DNA of 64,000 nt from Flavobacteriia bacterium (GCA_947462925.1 CANHQP010000012.1:1-64000), one strand, 5' to 3'. Counted from the stretch's first letter, positions 35,758 to 45,775 are shown. Notes: generated by a model from the letters alone, not told the origin. Made by a program: numbers and translations.

Positions 35758-37659
35758 TTATTTTTTCTCATCCACTTCTTCGAAGTCAACATCAGTCACT
35801 TCATCCGCTGGATTACCTTCTGCTTGTTGACCAGCACCAGCGTCACCTCCTTGAGGATTAGCTGCGTTATACATGTCTTGAGAAGCTGCTTGGAAAACAT
35901 TGTTTAATTTATCCATTGCTGCGTCCATGTTTGCCATGTCTTTTGCTTCAAAAACAACTTTCAATTCAGCCAAAGCATCTTCGATTGGTTGTTTTTTATC
36001 TGCTGGGATTTTATCTCCGTATTCTTTCAATTGACGTTCAGTTTGGAAAATCAAAGAATCTGCTTTGTTGATTTTTTCAACTTCTTCCATTTTCTTTTTG
36101 TCCGCATCTGCATTCGCTTCAGCTTCAGCACGCATCCTTTTGATATCCTCATCACTCAATCCTGAAGAAGCTTCAATTTTGATTGATTGCTCTCTTCCAG
36201 TTCCTTTGTCTTTCGCTGAAATGTGCATGATACCATTTGCATCGATGTCAAAAGTTACTTCGATTTGTGGAACACCTCTTTGTGCTGGTGGAATGTCTGT
36301 CAATTGGAAACGACCCAAAGATTTGTTGTCATTTGCCATTGGACGTTCACCTTGAATCACATGAATATCAACTGAAGGTTGATTATCAGATGCTGTAGAG
36401 AAAGTCTCAGATTTTTTGGTTGGAATTGTCGTGTTTGCTTCGATCAATTTAGTCATTACACCACCCATTGTTTCGATACCAACAGACAATGGAATAACGT
36501 CTAATAACAATACGTCTTTCACTTCACCTGTTAAAACTCCACCTTGAATTGCTGCACCAACTGCAACCACTTCATCAGGATTTACACCTTTAGAAGGCGC
36601 TTTTCCGAAGAAACGCTCAACTGCATCTTGAATCACTGGAATTCTTGTAGAACCACCAACCAAAATTACTTCGTCGATATCGCTTGTAGATAAACCAGCA
36701 TTTTTCAAAGCTGAACGACAAGGAGCTATTGTTCTTTCAACGATTGTAGAAATTAATTGCTCGAATTTTGAACGTTGCAAAGTTCTCACCAAGTGTTTTG
36801 GAATTCCATTCACTGGCATGATGTAAGGCAAGTTGATTTCAGAAGAAGTTGTTGAAGAAAGTTCGATTTTCGCTTTCTCAGCTGCTTCTTTCAATCTTTG
36901 TAATGCCATTGGATCTTGACGTAAATCAATTCCTTCGTCATTTTTGAACTCGTCAGCTAACCAATCAATGATTGTATTGTCAACATCATCACCACCTAAG
37001 TGTGTGTCTCCGTCTGTAGCCAATACTTCAAATACGCCATCACCTAATTCTAAGATAGAAACGTCATGTGTTCCACCACCGAAGTCGAAAACAACGATTT
37101 TTTGGTCAATTCCTTTTTTATCTAAACCGTAAGCCAAAGCTGCTGCTGTAGGCTCGTTGATGATTCTTTTAATTGTTAAACCAGCGATTTCACCAGCTTC
37201 TTTAGTAGCCTGACGTTGAGAATCGTTGAAATATGCTGGAACAGTTACAACAGCTTCAGTTACTTCTTGTCCCAAATAATCTTCAGCTGTTTTCTTCATT
37301 TTTTGAAGAATCATTGCAGAAATTTCTTGAGGCGTATAAGTTCTGTCGTCAATTTTTACTCTTGGAGTATTGTTGTCGCCTTTTACTATTTCGTAAGGAA
37401 CTCTTCCAGCTTCAGTTTTCATGTCATCAAAAGATGAACCCATGAAACGTTTGATAGAGTTAATTGTTTTTGTTGGGTTGGTGATCGCTTGTCTTTTGGC
37501 AGGATCTCCAACTTTACGCTCACCTCCTTCAACAAATGCCACGATAGATGGCGTTGTTCTTTTTCCTTCTGAGTTAGCAATTACAACTGGTTCGTTTCCT
37601 TCCATTACAGAAACACAAGAGTTTGTAGTTCCTAAGTCGATACCGATAATCTTTCCCAT
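35758..37659 (-). CDS. dnaK: molecular chaperone DnaK (Hsp70)
   Basis: The 633-residue ATP-dependent chaperone is complete. Signature blocks are [17 protein letters not shown] at the N-terminus, [33 protein letters not shown], the substrate-binding domain from about 390 ([20 protein letters not shown]) and a Gly/Gln-rich tail ending [12 protein letters not shown]. dnaJ and grpE are not adjacent. I see no CIRCE inverted repeat and no clear TAnnTTTG before it; the closest is TGACTTTG about 40 bases upstream. Confidence 0.98.
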   Translation of the reverse strand: MGKIIGIDLGTTNSCVSVMEGNEPVVIANSEGKRTTPSIVAFVEGGERKVGDPAKRQAITNPTKTINSIKRFMGSSFDDMKTEAGRVPYEIVKGDNNTPRVKIDDRTYTPQEISAMILQKMKKTAEDYLGQEVTEAVVTVPAYFNDSQRQATKEAGEIAGLTIKRIINEPTAAALAYGLDKKGIDQKIVVFDFGGGTHDVSILELGDGVFEVLATDGDTHLGGDDVDNTIIDWLADEFKNDEGIDLRQDPMALQRLKEAAEKAKIELSSTTSSEINLPYIMPVNGIPKHLVRTLQRSKFEQLISTIVERTIAPCRSALKNAGLSTSDIDEVILVGGSTRIPVIQDAVERFFGKAPSKGVNPDEVVAVGAAIQGGVLTGEVKDVLLLDVIPLSVGIETMGGVMTKLIEANTTIPTKKSETFSTASDNQPSVDIHVIQGERPMANDNKSLGRFQLTDIPPAQRGVPQIEVTFDIDANGIMHISAKDKGTGREQSIKIEASSGLSDEDIKRMRAEAEANADADKKKMEEVEKINKADSLIFQTERQLKEYGDKIPADKKQPIEDALAELKVVFEAKDMANMDAAMDKLNNVFQAASQDMYNAANPQGGDAGAGQQAEGNPADEVTDVDFEEVDEKK

Positions 37660-37882
37660 ATTGTTTATTATTTAATTTTCAATTTGATTTCCCTCTCAAA
37701 GTCAATTTTTGTGCCGATGAAAAAAAATGCCGCAATTATGACAAAATGGAAAGGTGTAGCCAATTATTTTATTGAATAAATGACGGAATGTCAGTTTTTG
37801 TATGACAAAAGGATTTTGAAAGATTAGAAAATAAATTTCTTGCTTAATAAATCGATTCAATCTCCATTTAGAATTTACTTTC

Positions 37883-37890
37883 TATTTTTA
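37883..37890 (+). promoter_or_regulatory. possible -7 element (TATTTTTA)
   Basis: TATTTTTA, one mismatch from TAnnTTTG, ends four bases before ATG 37,895, again a near-leaderless arrangement. Confidence 0.4.
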
Positions 37891-37894
37891 CAGC

Positions 37895-39037
37895 ATGAAT
37901 GTTTTTGATGTAGCGGTAATTGGCAGTGGACCATCTGGTGGAATGGCGGCTTATGAGTTGGCGAAACATGGATTTTCGGTTGCAATATTAGATAAAGAAT
38001 CTTTGCCAAGATATAAAACTTGCGGCGGTGGTTTGGTGGAACGCGGAAGAAAATTAATTCCTTTCGACATTTCAAGTGCGATTGAAGCCGAATTTTTTGC
38101 TGTCGATACATTCTTTCAAAAAAAGAACCTCAAACTGACTACTCAAAGAGAAACGCCCATTATTTCAATGGTGATGCGTGATACTTTTGATTTTTTGATA
38201 GTCGAAAAAGCAGTTGAAAATGGTGCTAAATTGCTCCAAAATCATAAAGTTACTTCGATTGAACTAGGAGAAGTAAATCAAATTAATACTGAAAAAGGAA
38301 TCGTTCAAGCCAAATTTATCATTGCTGCTGACGGTGCTTTGAGTGCGACGGCAAAAATGTTGGGTTGGAAAGAGACACGAAATGTTATTCCTGCATTGGA
38401 ATATGAAGTGGAAGTTTCACCAGCCGATTTTGAAAGACTTTCGAAAGATGTAAGATTTGACATCGACGCTGTTCCTGGAGGATATGGATGGTGTTTTCCG
38501 AAGAAAAATCATTTGTCGATTGGAGTAGGGGTTTTGAGAAAAACCAAAGACAATTTGAATTTAAAAGCATTTTATCAAGCCTATTTGAAAACATTAGGTA
38601 TCGAAAATATCATTTCGGAAGATGCGCATGGTTTTGTGATTCCGGTTTCTCCTAGAACGGATTATTTTGTGAAAAACAAGGTTTTCTTGACTGGTGATAC
38701 TGCTGGCTTTGCAGATCCAATTGTTGCGGAAGGATTGTCAAACGCTATTTTGAGCGGTAAACTTTGTGCTGAAGCTTTGATTGAAAGCAATTTGGATGAA
38801 GCAAAATCTGAAGAACTTTACAACCAAAAGTTGAATAAAAACCTTTTACCAGAATTAAAAACAGGCGTACTAATCGCCAAAATGTTTTACGAAAGTCAAA
38901 CCATTCGAAACATGTTGCTTTCCAAATACGGTCAACTGTTTGCAGAAGCGATGACAGATGTTTTTACTGGAAAAAGAACTTATCCAGCAGACTACAAAAA
39001 AGCTTTGCGTCAAAAGTTTAAAAAAATGATTTTCTAA
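37895..39037 (+). CDS. geranylgeranyl-reductase-family flavoprotein
   Basis: A 380-residue FAD-dependent oxidoreductase. The dinucleotide-binding motif is VIGSGPSGGMAAYELAKHG at 8-26, followed by the KTCGGGLV block of the geranylgeranyl reductase family, and the second FAD contact is GDTAGFADPIVAEGLSNAI (about 264-282). In Bacteroidota such enzymes may saturate isoprenoid chains or act on menaquinone or carotenoid precursors; the substrate cannot be deduced here. It ends one base before a convergent gene. Confidence 0.85.
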   Translation: MNVFDVAVIGSGPSGGMAAYELAKHGFSVAILDKESLPRYKTCGGGLVERGRKLIPFDISSAIEAEFFAVDTFFQKKNLKLTTQRETPIISMVMRDTFDFLIVEKAVENGAKLLQNHKVTSIELGEVNQINTEKGIVQAKFIIAADGALSATAKMLGWKETRNVIPALEYEVEVSPADFERLSKDVRFDIDAVPGGYGWCFPKKNHLSIGVGVLRKTKDNLNLKAFYQAYLKTLGIENIISEDAHGFVIPVSPRTDYFVKNKVFLTGDTAGFADPIVAEGLSNAILSGKLCAEALIESNLDEAKSEELYNQKLNKNLLPELKTGVLIAKMFYESQTIRNMLLSKYGQLFAEAMTDVFTGKRTYPADYKKALRQKFKKMIF

Positions 39038-40285
39038 TCACGCCACAAACCAGTGAAAAAGAGGTTTTGAAAGTGGTAAGTTTTTTAAATCAATCTTTTC
39101 TGTTTTGAGTTCAAAATAATATCGAGCTGGTTTTTTATCGACTAATTCTATTTCCTCCCAAGTGAAAAAATAATTGTGATTTTCTGCGTGAATATGCACT
39201 TCCACTTTACTGTTTTTTGTGTTCACTATCCAAGAATTCTTGGTTTCATTGAAAGCTATCGGAAAATCCTTGAAATGTTCATCCTGAAATTGCAAGATTA
39301 AATAACCCCTGCGATGAATGAAAATTCTTTTAATAGAATCAATTTTCCCGAAATATTTTGAATCTGTTTTGTAAGCGATAGAGGTCAATCCAAAGTTTGA
39401 TTTTACTTGATAAGCGCCGTGAAATTTAGGTCTAGGTGTTAAATCATCGTTGTAAATATTGTTTTCTGCGAAAAAATACAAGGATTCAAAAAGCATGGCT
39501 GCAATTAAAACTGCCTTGAAAAGTTTTTGAAAGCGATTTTTGATTGGATTGTCATTTTCAAATGTAGGTCGAGTAAATTTTTCAGCTTGATTCAAAAAAA
39601 TTGAAAAAAGACTTTTTGCATAAGGTAAAATGAGAATTAGCGCTAAAATCAAAAGGTAAGAACTCAAGATTTTGACTGAAATATCAAAACTAAAATTGAT
39701 TATCAACACATGTAACATCACTCCAAAGGCGATAAATGCGCCTAGTAATCTTGTTTTCCTATTGAGTAATAACAGTGCGGGAATGATTTCCAAAACACCT
39801 GAAATCAGGGAATAACTGTAGGATGAACCAACAGTTGACCAAAATAAAATGTCTTTCGACAAATAACCAAGCGGCGTGAAAAGTGTATTTGGTTCAGGAA
39901 AATAGAATTGAACTTTGAATATTTTGTCAACGCCATATTTCAACAGAAAAAACGCTAAAATATAACTTGCTGAAACTTGGAAGAAATACAAAATTTGATT
40001 CTCAGAAAATCGCAAAAACCATTTGGACCAGACAAAACCTAACAACAATGAAATGAGCAACAAATGAAAGCAATGAATGTAAAGTCCCAACGAATCTGAT
40101 TCAATATTGGAGATGAACTTAAAGTTTACACCAAATATGTGCGTCGCTGTAAATTCATTGATCGATTGAAAAAAGTCGCTGACAAAAAATCCCATCGAAG
40201 GAAAAAAATGCAAAGGAAAGGGTAGTGTGATTGCAAACAGTACAATAAACACCAACAGACTTCGATTGATTGTTTTTTCAATCAT
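39038..40285 (-). CDS. DoxX-like polytopic membrane protein
   Basis: A 415-residue protein with about eight hydrophobic helices in the first 310 residues and a soluble, beta-rich C-terminal part of about 110 residues. The helical region (YILAFFLLKYGVDKIFKVQF and the following LISGVLEIIPALLLL) is reminiscent of DoxX/HTTM-type quinone- or vitamin-K-related membrane proteins, but I cannot assign a function. It starts five bases after the stop of the upstream small exported protein, so the three minus-strand genes here form an operon. Confidence 0.7.
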   Translation of the reverse strand: MIEKTINRSLLVFIVLFAITLPFPLHFFPSMGFFVSDFFQSINEFTATHIFGVNFKFISNIESDSLGLYIHCFHLLLISLLLGFVWSKWFLRFSENQILYFFQVSASYILAFFLLKYGVDKIFKVQFYFPEPNTLFTPLGYLSKDILFWSTVGSSYSYSLISGVLEIIPALLLLNRKTRLLGAFIAFGVMLHVLIINFSFDISVKILSSYLLILALILILPYAKSLFSIFLNQAEKFTRPTFENDNPIKNRFQKLFKAVLIAAMLFESLYFFAENNIYNDDLTPRPKFHGAYQVKSNFGLTSIAYKTDSKYFGKIDSIKRIFIHRRGYLILQFQDEHFKDFPIAFNETKNSWIVNTKNSKVEVHIHAENHNYFFTWEEIELVDKKPARYYFELKTEKIDLKNLPLSKPLFHWFVA

Positions 40286-40290
40286 TTCAA

Positions 40291-40782
40291 TTAATTTTCC
40301 GTCTCAGGTTTTTTGAATAATTGAATGATAAAGGGTGTTAAACTTCCGCCTAAAATCAGATACAATAGCCACAAATTATTGGTTTTTGTTTTACTTTTTT
40401 TCTTGATTTTTTTATCACTTTCATAATGCTTGAAAACAGTAGATGAGGGATAATTTTCTTTGATGATTTTGGTGTCAATTCTGTAATTTGGCGAAATCAA
40501 ATTAGTGTCTCTGTTATAAAAGTATTTTCTTGATGTATCCTCAATAGTACCCAAATATTGATGATGCCAAACTTCGACGAATTGACTGTCAGATATTACT
40601 TTCACAGTGTCAAAAATTTTGATCATGCGCATCTCAGGAAAGTCTCCAAAATTGTCATTTTCTAAAGTGGCATCAAAATCAGCCGAATTTCCTGAATGAC
40701 TTTTAAAAGCAATGATTTTCGTTTGTGCAAATCCATGATTGAAAATCAAAATCAGAAATAAAGAAAGTGTTAAATGTTTCAT
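40291..40782 (-). CDS. small exported membrane-anchored protein, copy 2 of a tandem family
   Basis: A 163-residue protein: signal peptide to about residue 19 (NHGFAQ), an extracytoplasmic part that opens with TKIIAFKSHSGNSADFD, a lysine-rich stretch (about 121-135) and a C-terminal transmembrane helix (about 136-155). It shares the TKIIA-KSHSG-S opening, general size and C-terminal anchor with the product of the gene just upstream, so the two are diverged tandem paralogues. No family recognised. Confidence 0.75.
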   Translation of the reverse strand: MKHLTLSLFLILIFNHGFAQTKIIAFKSHSGNSADFDATLENDNFGDFPEMRMIKIFDTVKVISDSQFVEVWHHQYLGTIEDTSRKYFYNRDTNLISPNYRIDTKIIKENYPSSTVFKHYESDKKIKKKSKTKTNNLWLLYLILGGSLTPFIIQLFKKPETEN

Positions 40783-40800
40783 TTTTATAAGTTTAATGTT

Positions 40801-41223
40801 TTAGCAATATTTTTTTCTCCATTGTGAAATCAAAACCCCAACCATAAGAATTCCAAACAAATATAAGCTTCCTTTGCGTGGTTTGGTTTTGAGTCCATTT
40901 GATTCTTTCCAATCTTTTTCAAAACCAACAAATTTGATTCTTGGATATTGTTTTTTAAGTTCATCCAAAGTAATGTTTGGATTCAAAAAAGCAGGATGTT
41001 CGTATACTGTATCTCTGCCGCCATAATTATCGATTTCGACGATGCATTTTGGTCCAATTTTTACCACAGAATCAAGTCTTGTTGGAGCAATTCCGAAATT
41101 TCCATCAGACTCAAAATTGATTGATTCCGAATCACCACTGTGACTTTTCAAGGCGATAATTTTTGTTTGTCCAAAAATGGAAAGATTCAAAGTGATAAAT
41201 GTGATTAAAAGAAAGTTTTTCAT
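40801..41223 (-). CDS. small exported membrane-anchored protein, copy 1 of a tandem family
   Basis: A 140-residue protein from ATG 41,223 (the frame is open 14 codons earlier, but this ATG begins a normal signal peptide MKNFLLITFITLNLSIFGQ). The mature protein opens with TKIIALKSHSGDSESIN, then a roughly 80-residue soluble part, a basic stretch and a transmembrane helix (about 118-133) ending RKKYC. It is the first gene of the three-gene minus-strand operon. Function unknown. Confidence 0.75.
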   Translation of the reverse strand: MKNFLLITFITLNLSIFGQTKIIALKSHSGDSESINFESDGNFGIAPTRLDSVVKIGPKCIVEIDNYGGRDTVYEHPAFLNPNITLDELKKQYPRIKFVGFEKDWKESNGLKTKPRKGSLYLFGILMVGVLISQWRKKYC

Positions 41224-41354
41224 TTGAGTTCGTTTTTTGTTGAATTGGAATACAGCCACGTTCAATATTCGTTCAAAAAAAAGAAAAATTTGTAATTAAC
41301 AACCCAACAATGATAAAATAACATCTTGCCGCAAAATCGAGTGCTAATTGAAAG

Positions 41355-41362
41355 TAATTTTA
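41355..41362 (+). promoter_or_regulatory. possible -7 element (TAATTTTA) of lpxD
   Basis: TAATTTTA ends 20 bases before ATG 41,383. It supports that start over an open TTG at 41,326. Confidence 0.35.
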
Positions 41363-41382
41363 TACAATTAGAATTGATTGGA

Positions 41383-42297
41383 ATGAAATTAAAACAACTA
41401 CATACAGTTGCTGAAATTGCTAAGTTGATTGATGTTCCATTTATTGGTGATGGCAATCAATTGGTTACAGGGATAAATGAAATTCACAGGGTTGAAATTG
41501 GTGATTTGGTTTTTGTAGATCATCCAAAGTATTATCAAAAAGCATTAAAAAGTGCGGCCACAATTATTTTGATTGACCAGCCAGTGGAATGTCCAGAAGG
41601 TAAATCCTTATTGATTTCTAAAAATCCTTTTGATGATTACAATCGCTTGACCAAATATTTTTCTCCATTCAAGCCTCAATTTACAATGATGGGAGAAGAT
41701 TGTGAAATTGACGATTCAGCATTGATTTATCCCAACGTTTTTGTTGGTCATCGGGTGAAAATTGGAGCGAATGTTACCATTCATCCGGGCTGTTACATAG
41801 GCGATGATACGGTAATTGAAGAAAATGTGATTATCGGTCCAAATTCAGTGTTGGGACATTATGCATTTTACTACAAGCAGAAAACAGAAGGTAGAGAGCG
41901 CATGCATTCTTGCGGGAATGTTTGGATAGAAAGAGATGTAGAAATTGGCGCATTGTGCTCCATTGATGCAGGAGTTTCTTCGACAACTAGAATTGGTGCA
42001 GGAACCAAAATTGACAATCAAGTGCATATTGGACATGATACGATTGTCGGTAAAAACTGCTTGATGGCAGGACATACAGGTGTGGCAGGTTGCGTGACGA
42101 TGGAAGACAATGTTATTTTGTGGGGCCAAGTCGGCGTTGCGAGTGATGTTGTTTTGGGCCAAGGTTCTGTAGTTTTGGCTCAATCTGGAATTTCGAAAGA
42201 TTTAAAACCAGGCGTGACCTATTTTGGAAGTCCAGCAGGTGAAGTAAAAGAAAAGTTTAAAGAAATGGCAGTAATTCGTCAGTTGGCTAAGAAGTAA
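41383..42297 (+). CDS. lpxD: UDP-3-O-acylglucosamine N-acyltransferase
   Basis: Lipid A biosynthesis enzyme that transfers a 3-hydroxyacyl chain from ACP to the amine of UDP-3-O-acylglucosamine. The N-terminal uridine-binding domain (about 1-95) is followed by left-handed beta-helix hexapeptide repeats (IGANVTIHPGCYIGDDTVIE onward). The catalytic His is H231 in MAGHTGVAGCVTM. The start is chosen at MKLKQLHTVAEIA, which fits the family N-terminus. At 304 residues it is slightly short of the E. coli enzyme. The next gene begins three bases after the stop. Confidence 0.92.
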   Translation: MKLKQLHTVAEIAKLIDVPFIGDGNQLVTGINEIHRVEIGDLVFVDHPKYYQKALKSAATIILIDQPVECPEGKSLLISKNPFDDYNRLTKYFSPFKPQFTMMGEDCEIDDSALIYPNVFVGHRVKIGANVTIHPGCYIGDDTVIEENVIIGPNSVLGHYAFYYKQKTEGRERMHSCGNVWIERDVEIGALCSIDAGVSSTTRIGAGTKIDNQVHIGHDTIVGKNCLMAGHTGVAGCVTMEDNVILWGQVGVASDVVLGQGSVVLAQSGISKDLKPGVTYFGSPAGEVKEKFKEMAVIRQLAKK

Positions 42298-42300
42298 AGC

Positions 42301-43533
42301 ATGCAAGAAAAACTGATTCAACATTTAGAGCATCAAATTTCGCTGCAAGAGTTTAAATTAAACTCCTTGTTGGAAATTACGAACGCTATAAATACGAATC
42401 AACCAGTTGATCAATTGACTAGGATTTTGGGATATATTCTCAAAGAACAATTGGGTTTTGACAAATTTGTATTGTTCCACAAGCAAGACGAATGGCTGAG
42501 TTTGCTGAAGGTTGGATTTAAAGGCAAAGTAAAAGATATCAACGTCAAAGAAGATTTATCTCGTTTCAAAGAAATTACGGTAATTGAATCGTCTCCATCC
42601 AAAATTATTGATGAATTTGATGTGGTTGTGCCCGTTTTTCATAAAAATGAACCGTTGGCTTATTTGCTGGTAGCTGGTTTAGAACACGAAAAATTAAGGT
42701 TGACTGAAACGTTGACAAATATGACGTTTATTCAAACGTTGGCCAATATCATTGTCGTTGCGGTGGAAAACAAACGAATGACCAAATTAGGAATCATTCA
42801 AGAGCGAATCAAAAAGGAGTTGGAAGTTGCTTCGGAAATGCAGAAATTGCTTTTTCCTTCGGATTTGCCTTCCAATCGTAAAATGGACATTTCAGCAAAA
42901 TATACGCCACGACATGAAGTTGGTGGGGATTATTATGATTTTATTCCTCTGGGCGAGTATGAATATATTATTTGCATTGCAGACGTTTCAGGAAAAGGAA
43001 TCAGTGCTGCAATGTTGATGGCCAATTTTCAAGCAACAATTCGAACTTTGTTCAGTTATCAGCGATTTGAGCTTGATTTTTTGGTGGAAGAGTTGAATAA
43101 AAAGGTGATTCGAAGTGCCAAAGGCGAAAAATTTATTACCTTTTTTGTGGCGCATTACAATGCATCAACTCGCAAGTTGAATTACATAAACGCAGGTCAC
43201 AATCATCCGTTTATTACCAATGGCAAAAAAGTGCAGATGTTGGACCAAGGTTCCATTGGTTTGGGAATGTTAGAAGAATTGCCTTTTATCAATCAGGGAA
43301 GTTTGGAGTTGGGACCAAATACAACTTTGGTGATGTACACAGATGGAATTATTGAATTGGAAAACGAAAAAAATGAATTTTTTGAGTTGGAACGATTAAT
43401 CAAATTGGTTCACAGTTATTACCCATTAAAAATGGAAGACATGAACAATTTGATTTTTTCCAAGCTTGACGAGTGGCGTGCCGCAAGGAATTTGGTAGAT
43501 GATACTGCGATTTTTTCTTGTAGGTTCTTTTAA
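42301..43533 (+). CDS. GAF-domain SpoIIE-type PP2C phosphatase
   Basis: A 410-residue soluble protein: an N-terminal helical and GAF-like region (about 20-165), a coiled linker (IIQERIKKELEVASEMQKLL) and a SpoIIE/RsbU PP2C domain (about 195-410). The metal-binding acids sit in VGGDYYDF, IADVSGKGISAAMLMA, YTDGIIE and VDDTAIF; GHNHP is the usual histidine block. Such phosphatases act on anti-sigma-factor antagonists in partner-switching. It lies three bases after lpxD, so expression is tied to lipid A synthesis; a target is not encoded here. Confidence 0.92.
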   Translation: MQEKLIQHLEHQISLQEFKLNSLLEITNAINTNQPVDQLTRILGYILKEQLGFDKFVLFHKQDEWLSLLKVGFKGKVKDINVKEDLSRFKEITVIESSPSKIIDEFDVVVPVFHKNEPLAYLLVAGLEHEKLRLTETLTNMTFIQTLANIIVVAVENKRMTKLGIIQERIKKELEVASEMQKLLFPSDLPSNRKMDISAKYTPRHEVGGDYYDFIPLGEYEYIICIADVSGKGISAAMLMANFQATIRTLFSYQRFELDFLVEELNKKVIRSAKGEKFITFFVAHYNASTRKLNYINAGHNHPFITNGKKVQMLDQGSIGLGMLEELPFINQGSLELGPNTTLVMYTDGIIELENEKNEFFELERLIKLVHSYYPLKMEDMNNLIFSKLDEWRAARNLVDDTAIFSCRFF

Positions 43534-43576
43534 TTTCGCTTTGTGTTTAAATCAAATTTAAAATCAATAGTTTTAT

Positions 43577-43584
43577 TAACTTTG
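43577..43584 (+). promoter_or_regulatory. -7 promoter element at the start of the surface-polysaccharide cluster
   Basis: TAACTTTG, an exact TAnnTTTG match, ends 22 bases before ATG 43,607. Confidence 0.55.
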
Positions 43585-43606
43585 AAAATTGACAATTTAG
43601 AACAGT

Positions 43607-45025
43607 ATGGATAGAATATCCTTTTCATTTTTTGTATTTAATGATACAGCCAAAAGGCTTACTTTTTTTACAATTATTGATTTTGCTATTTTATTCATTT
43701 GGCTAATTTTAATTCTAGGGTTTGCTTTATACAAAGTATCAAAAAACAGTGGAAAAGAGTATTACAAAGATTATTTAAAACACCTGTTCTATAAAATTGG
43801 GTTTGCGATCATATTTTCATTGTATTATATTTTCTACGTGAAGGGTGGCGATTCAATTGCTTTTTACGACATGGCAGGCTGTATGAATAAATTGTTCTTG
43901 AAATCGCCGGATTTATATTTGAATAATCTTTTGAATGATTTCAATTCACCTGACTTTATGAATGCCTACGATTTAAATACTGGCTTACCGCCAAGGTGGA
44001 TTATGACTGAGAAAGAATCTTTTTTTGTTGGAAAGGTAGTTTCGTTATTTTCTTTTATAGCAGGGAATAGTTTTTTAACAATATCTGTTCTTTTTGCGAC
44101 AATTACAGCCAATGTAACATGGCGATTTTATGAATTGATATTGAAAATTTTTCCAGATTCAAATCGTTGGGTCACTTATTCTATTTTATTTATCCCATCA
44201 TTAAGTTTCTGGTGTACAGGGATTTCTAAAGATACTTTAGTTGTAATTTCGATTTTTTCAATTGTTACTCACGTTTTTAGTCTTCTATTGGGATTTCAAA
44301 AATCAAAATTAATAAGTTATTTTTTGATAATCTTTCATGTTTGGATGATGTATCATTTAAGGTCTGTAGTCTTGATTTCTTTGATGTTGCCTATTTTTAT
44401 TGCTTTAAGTTCAAGGATTTCCAATCGATTTCGAGAGTTTGCATTTTTCAGAAGATTTGTGCAATTGCTAATCGGATTAGTGAGTATTGGAGGATTTTTT
44501 ATTGGAATCCAATCATATGGAGATGAAGTTTCAGTGGAGAAATACATCAAAGAAGCTGAGGTTCAAACCAAGGATTTTAACGAAAATAAATTATATACGG
44601 GAAAGAAATACACCATAGAGGTAACAGATTATTCTCCAGTCGGTTTAATTAAAGTTTTTCCTCAAGCAATTTTGGCAGGTTTGTTTAGACCTTACATTTG
44701 GGAAGCACTTTCTGTTTCATTGTTTTTAAATGGTCTTGAAAGTACAATTTTGATTTATTTTGTCGTAAAATTTTTTACAAATAATAGAAAACGAAGAATT
44801 AAAATGGTTCGTGAAAATGAATTTTTACTTTTTAGTTTCTTTTTCATTTTGATATTTGGTTTTATCACTGGTTTTTCTTCTATTATTTTTGGGGTTCTTG
44901 TGCGATTGAGAGCTCCTTTGTTGCCTTTTTTTGCTCTACTTCTTGTAGTTGAACCTAAGAATGAAATAGATGTAGATGAAATAATTGTTGTTGAATCGGA
45001 AGAAGAATTTATAAAAATAATTTAA
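43607..45025 (+). CDS. polytopic membrane protein, possible polysaccharide polymerase or GT-C enzyme
   Basis: A 472-residue protein with about eleven hydrophobic helices. An acidic GGDSIAFYDMAG loop near 80-92 after the second helix, a large loop to about 145 and SLSFWCTGISKDTLV near 200-215 resemble O-antigen polymerase-like or GT-C-like proteins. A charged extracytoplasmic loop lies at about 306-345. It opens the surface-polysaccharide cluster and has its own promoter. No family can be named with certainty, and ABC-exported polymers do not normally need a Wzy, so a glycosyltransferase role should be kept open. Confidence 0.6.
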   Translation: MDRISFSFFVFNDTAKRLTFFTIIDFAILFIWLILILGFALYKVSKNSGKEYYKDYLKHLFYKIGFAIIFSLYYIFYVKGGDSIAFYDMAGCMNKLFLKSPDLYLNNLLNDFNSPDFMNAYDLNTGLPPRWIMTEKESFFVGKVVSLFSFIAGNSFLTISVLFATITANVTWRFYELILKIFPDSNRWVTYSILFIPSLSFWCTGISKDTLVVISIFSIVTHVFSLLLGFQKSKLISYFLIIFHVWMMYHLRSVVLISLMLPIFIALSSRISNRFREFAFFRRFVQLLIGLVSIGGFFIGIQSYGDEVSVEKYIKEAEVQTKDFNENKLYTGKKYTIEVTDYSPVGLIKVFPQAILAGLFRPYIWEALSVSLFLNGLESTILIYFVVKFFTNNRKRRIKMVRENEFLLFSFFFILIFGFITGFSSIIFGVLVRLRAPLLPFFALLLVVEPKNEIDVDEIIVVESEEEFIKII

Positions 45026-45091
45026 TTTATTGGCCAATAAATAATTGTGTTGAATCAGTTTGCATTAATAAAGCCGTTTTAACGCATGTGA

Positions 45092-45219
45092 TAAAAAAGT
45101 CTATTTTTGTTCTTATTTCAATAAACTAGATTTTTTGAGATCATCAGATAAAATAACACTGTAGAAATAAATTAGTTTGATAAAATGGTATTAGAAAAGT
45201 AAGATTAAAAATGAAAATT
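45092..45219 (+). repeat. leader repeat copy A (promoter and 5' untranslated region)
   Basis: Matches 51,017-51,144 in two blocks: 45,092-45,140 (TCTATTTTTGTTC ... TTTGAGA) and 45,164-45,219 (AATTAGTTTGA-AAAAT-G-ATTAGAAAAGTA ... ATGAAAATT), with a more variable middle. It includes TATTTTTG at 45,102-45,109, an exact TAnnTTTG element. Here the leader is not followed by an open wzm gene. Confidence 0.75.
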
Positions 45220-45767
45220 TTGCAATTTAATGGTTGGTTTTACAATCATTAGAAAAGGATAAACTGCTACGTTTAGTCAATGAAAGGATTTGTTAAACAA
45301 TAATTCATCTACATTAAATAATTATTTTAATTCAATTGGGGTTCTGTCCTTTTTGAGAATTTCGCAATATTATCAGCTTTAATTAATAATGTAGCGAAAG
45401 CTATAATATCCATATTGTTAAACAATGAATGGTCCCTGAAGTCCAATCATATTTAAAAAAAAATAAAATAGAATGCAAATGAAAAAAAAGTTTTTACTTT
45501 TAGTGTTTTATAAATGAAAAGTATTGTTGTTAACTTTTCTGAAATTGGGTATACCAAAATAATAGATGTTTAACTATTCTTCAGATTATAAAAATGAAAA
45601 AATTAGTGACTGCTTTAATTTTACAAATTTTAGTAATACGTTCCAGGATGTTTTCCCTAAAGGTTTAATTGAAATTAAGATGAGGAATTATTTACGTTAG
45701 TTTCTTATTTTGTTGAAAATAGAATTGTCTTATTAAAGCATACTTTAGAATAGTTGAAAAACCAAAA

Positions 45768-45775
45768 TATATTTG
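45768..45775 (+). promoter_or_regulatory. -7 promoter element of wecD copy 1
   Basis: TATATTTG, an exact TAnnTTTG match, ends 37 bases before ATG 45,813. Confidence 0.5.

Noticed and set aside
37660-37894. CIRCE-type HrcA operator before dnaK
   Set aside because: The expected TTAGCACTC-N9-GAGTGCTAA inverted repeat is absent in the gap upstream of dnaK.
45566-45700. 44-codon open frame in the AT-rich gap
   Set aside because: No recognisable product, no promoter or ribosome site, and short open frames are expected by chance in such AT-rich DNA; kept only as a possible remnant.
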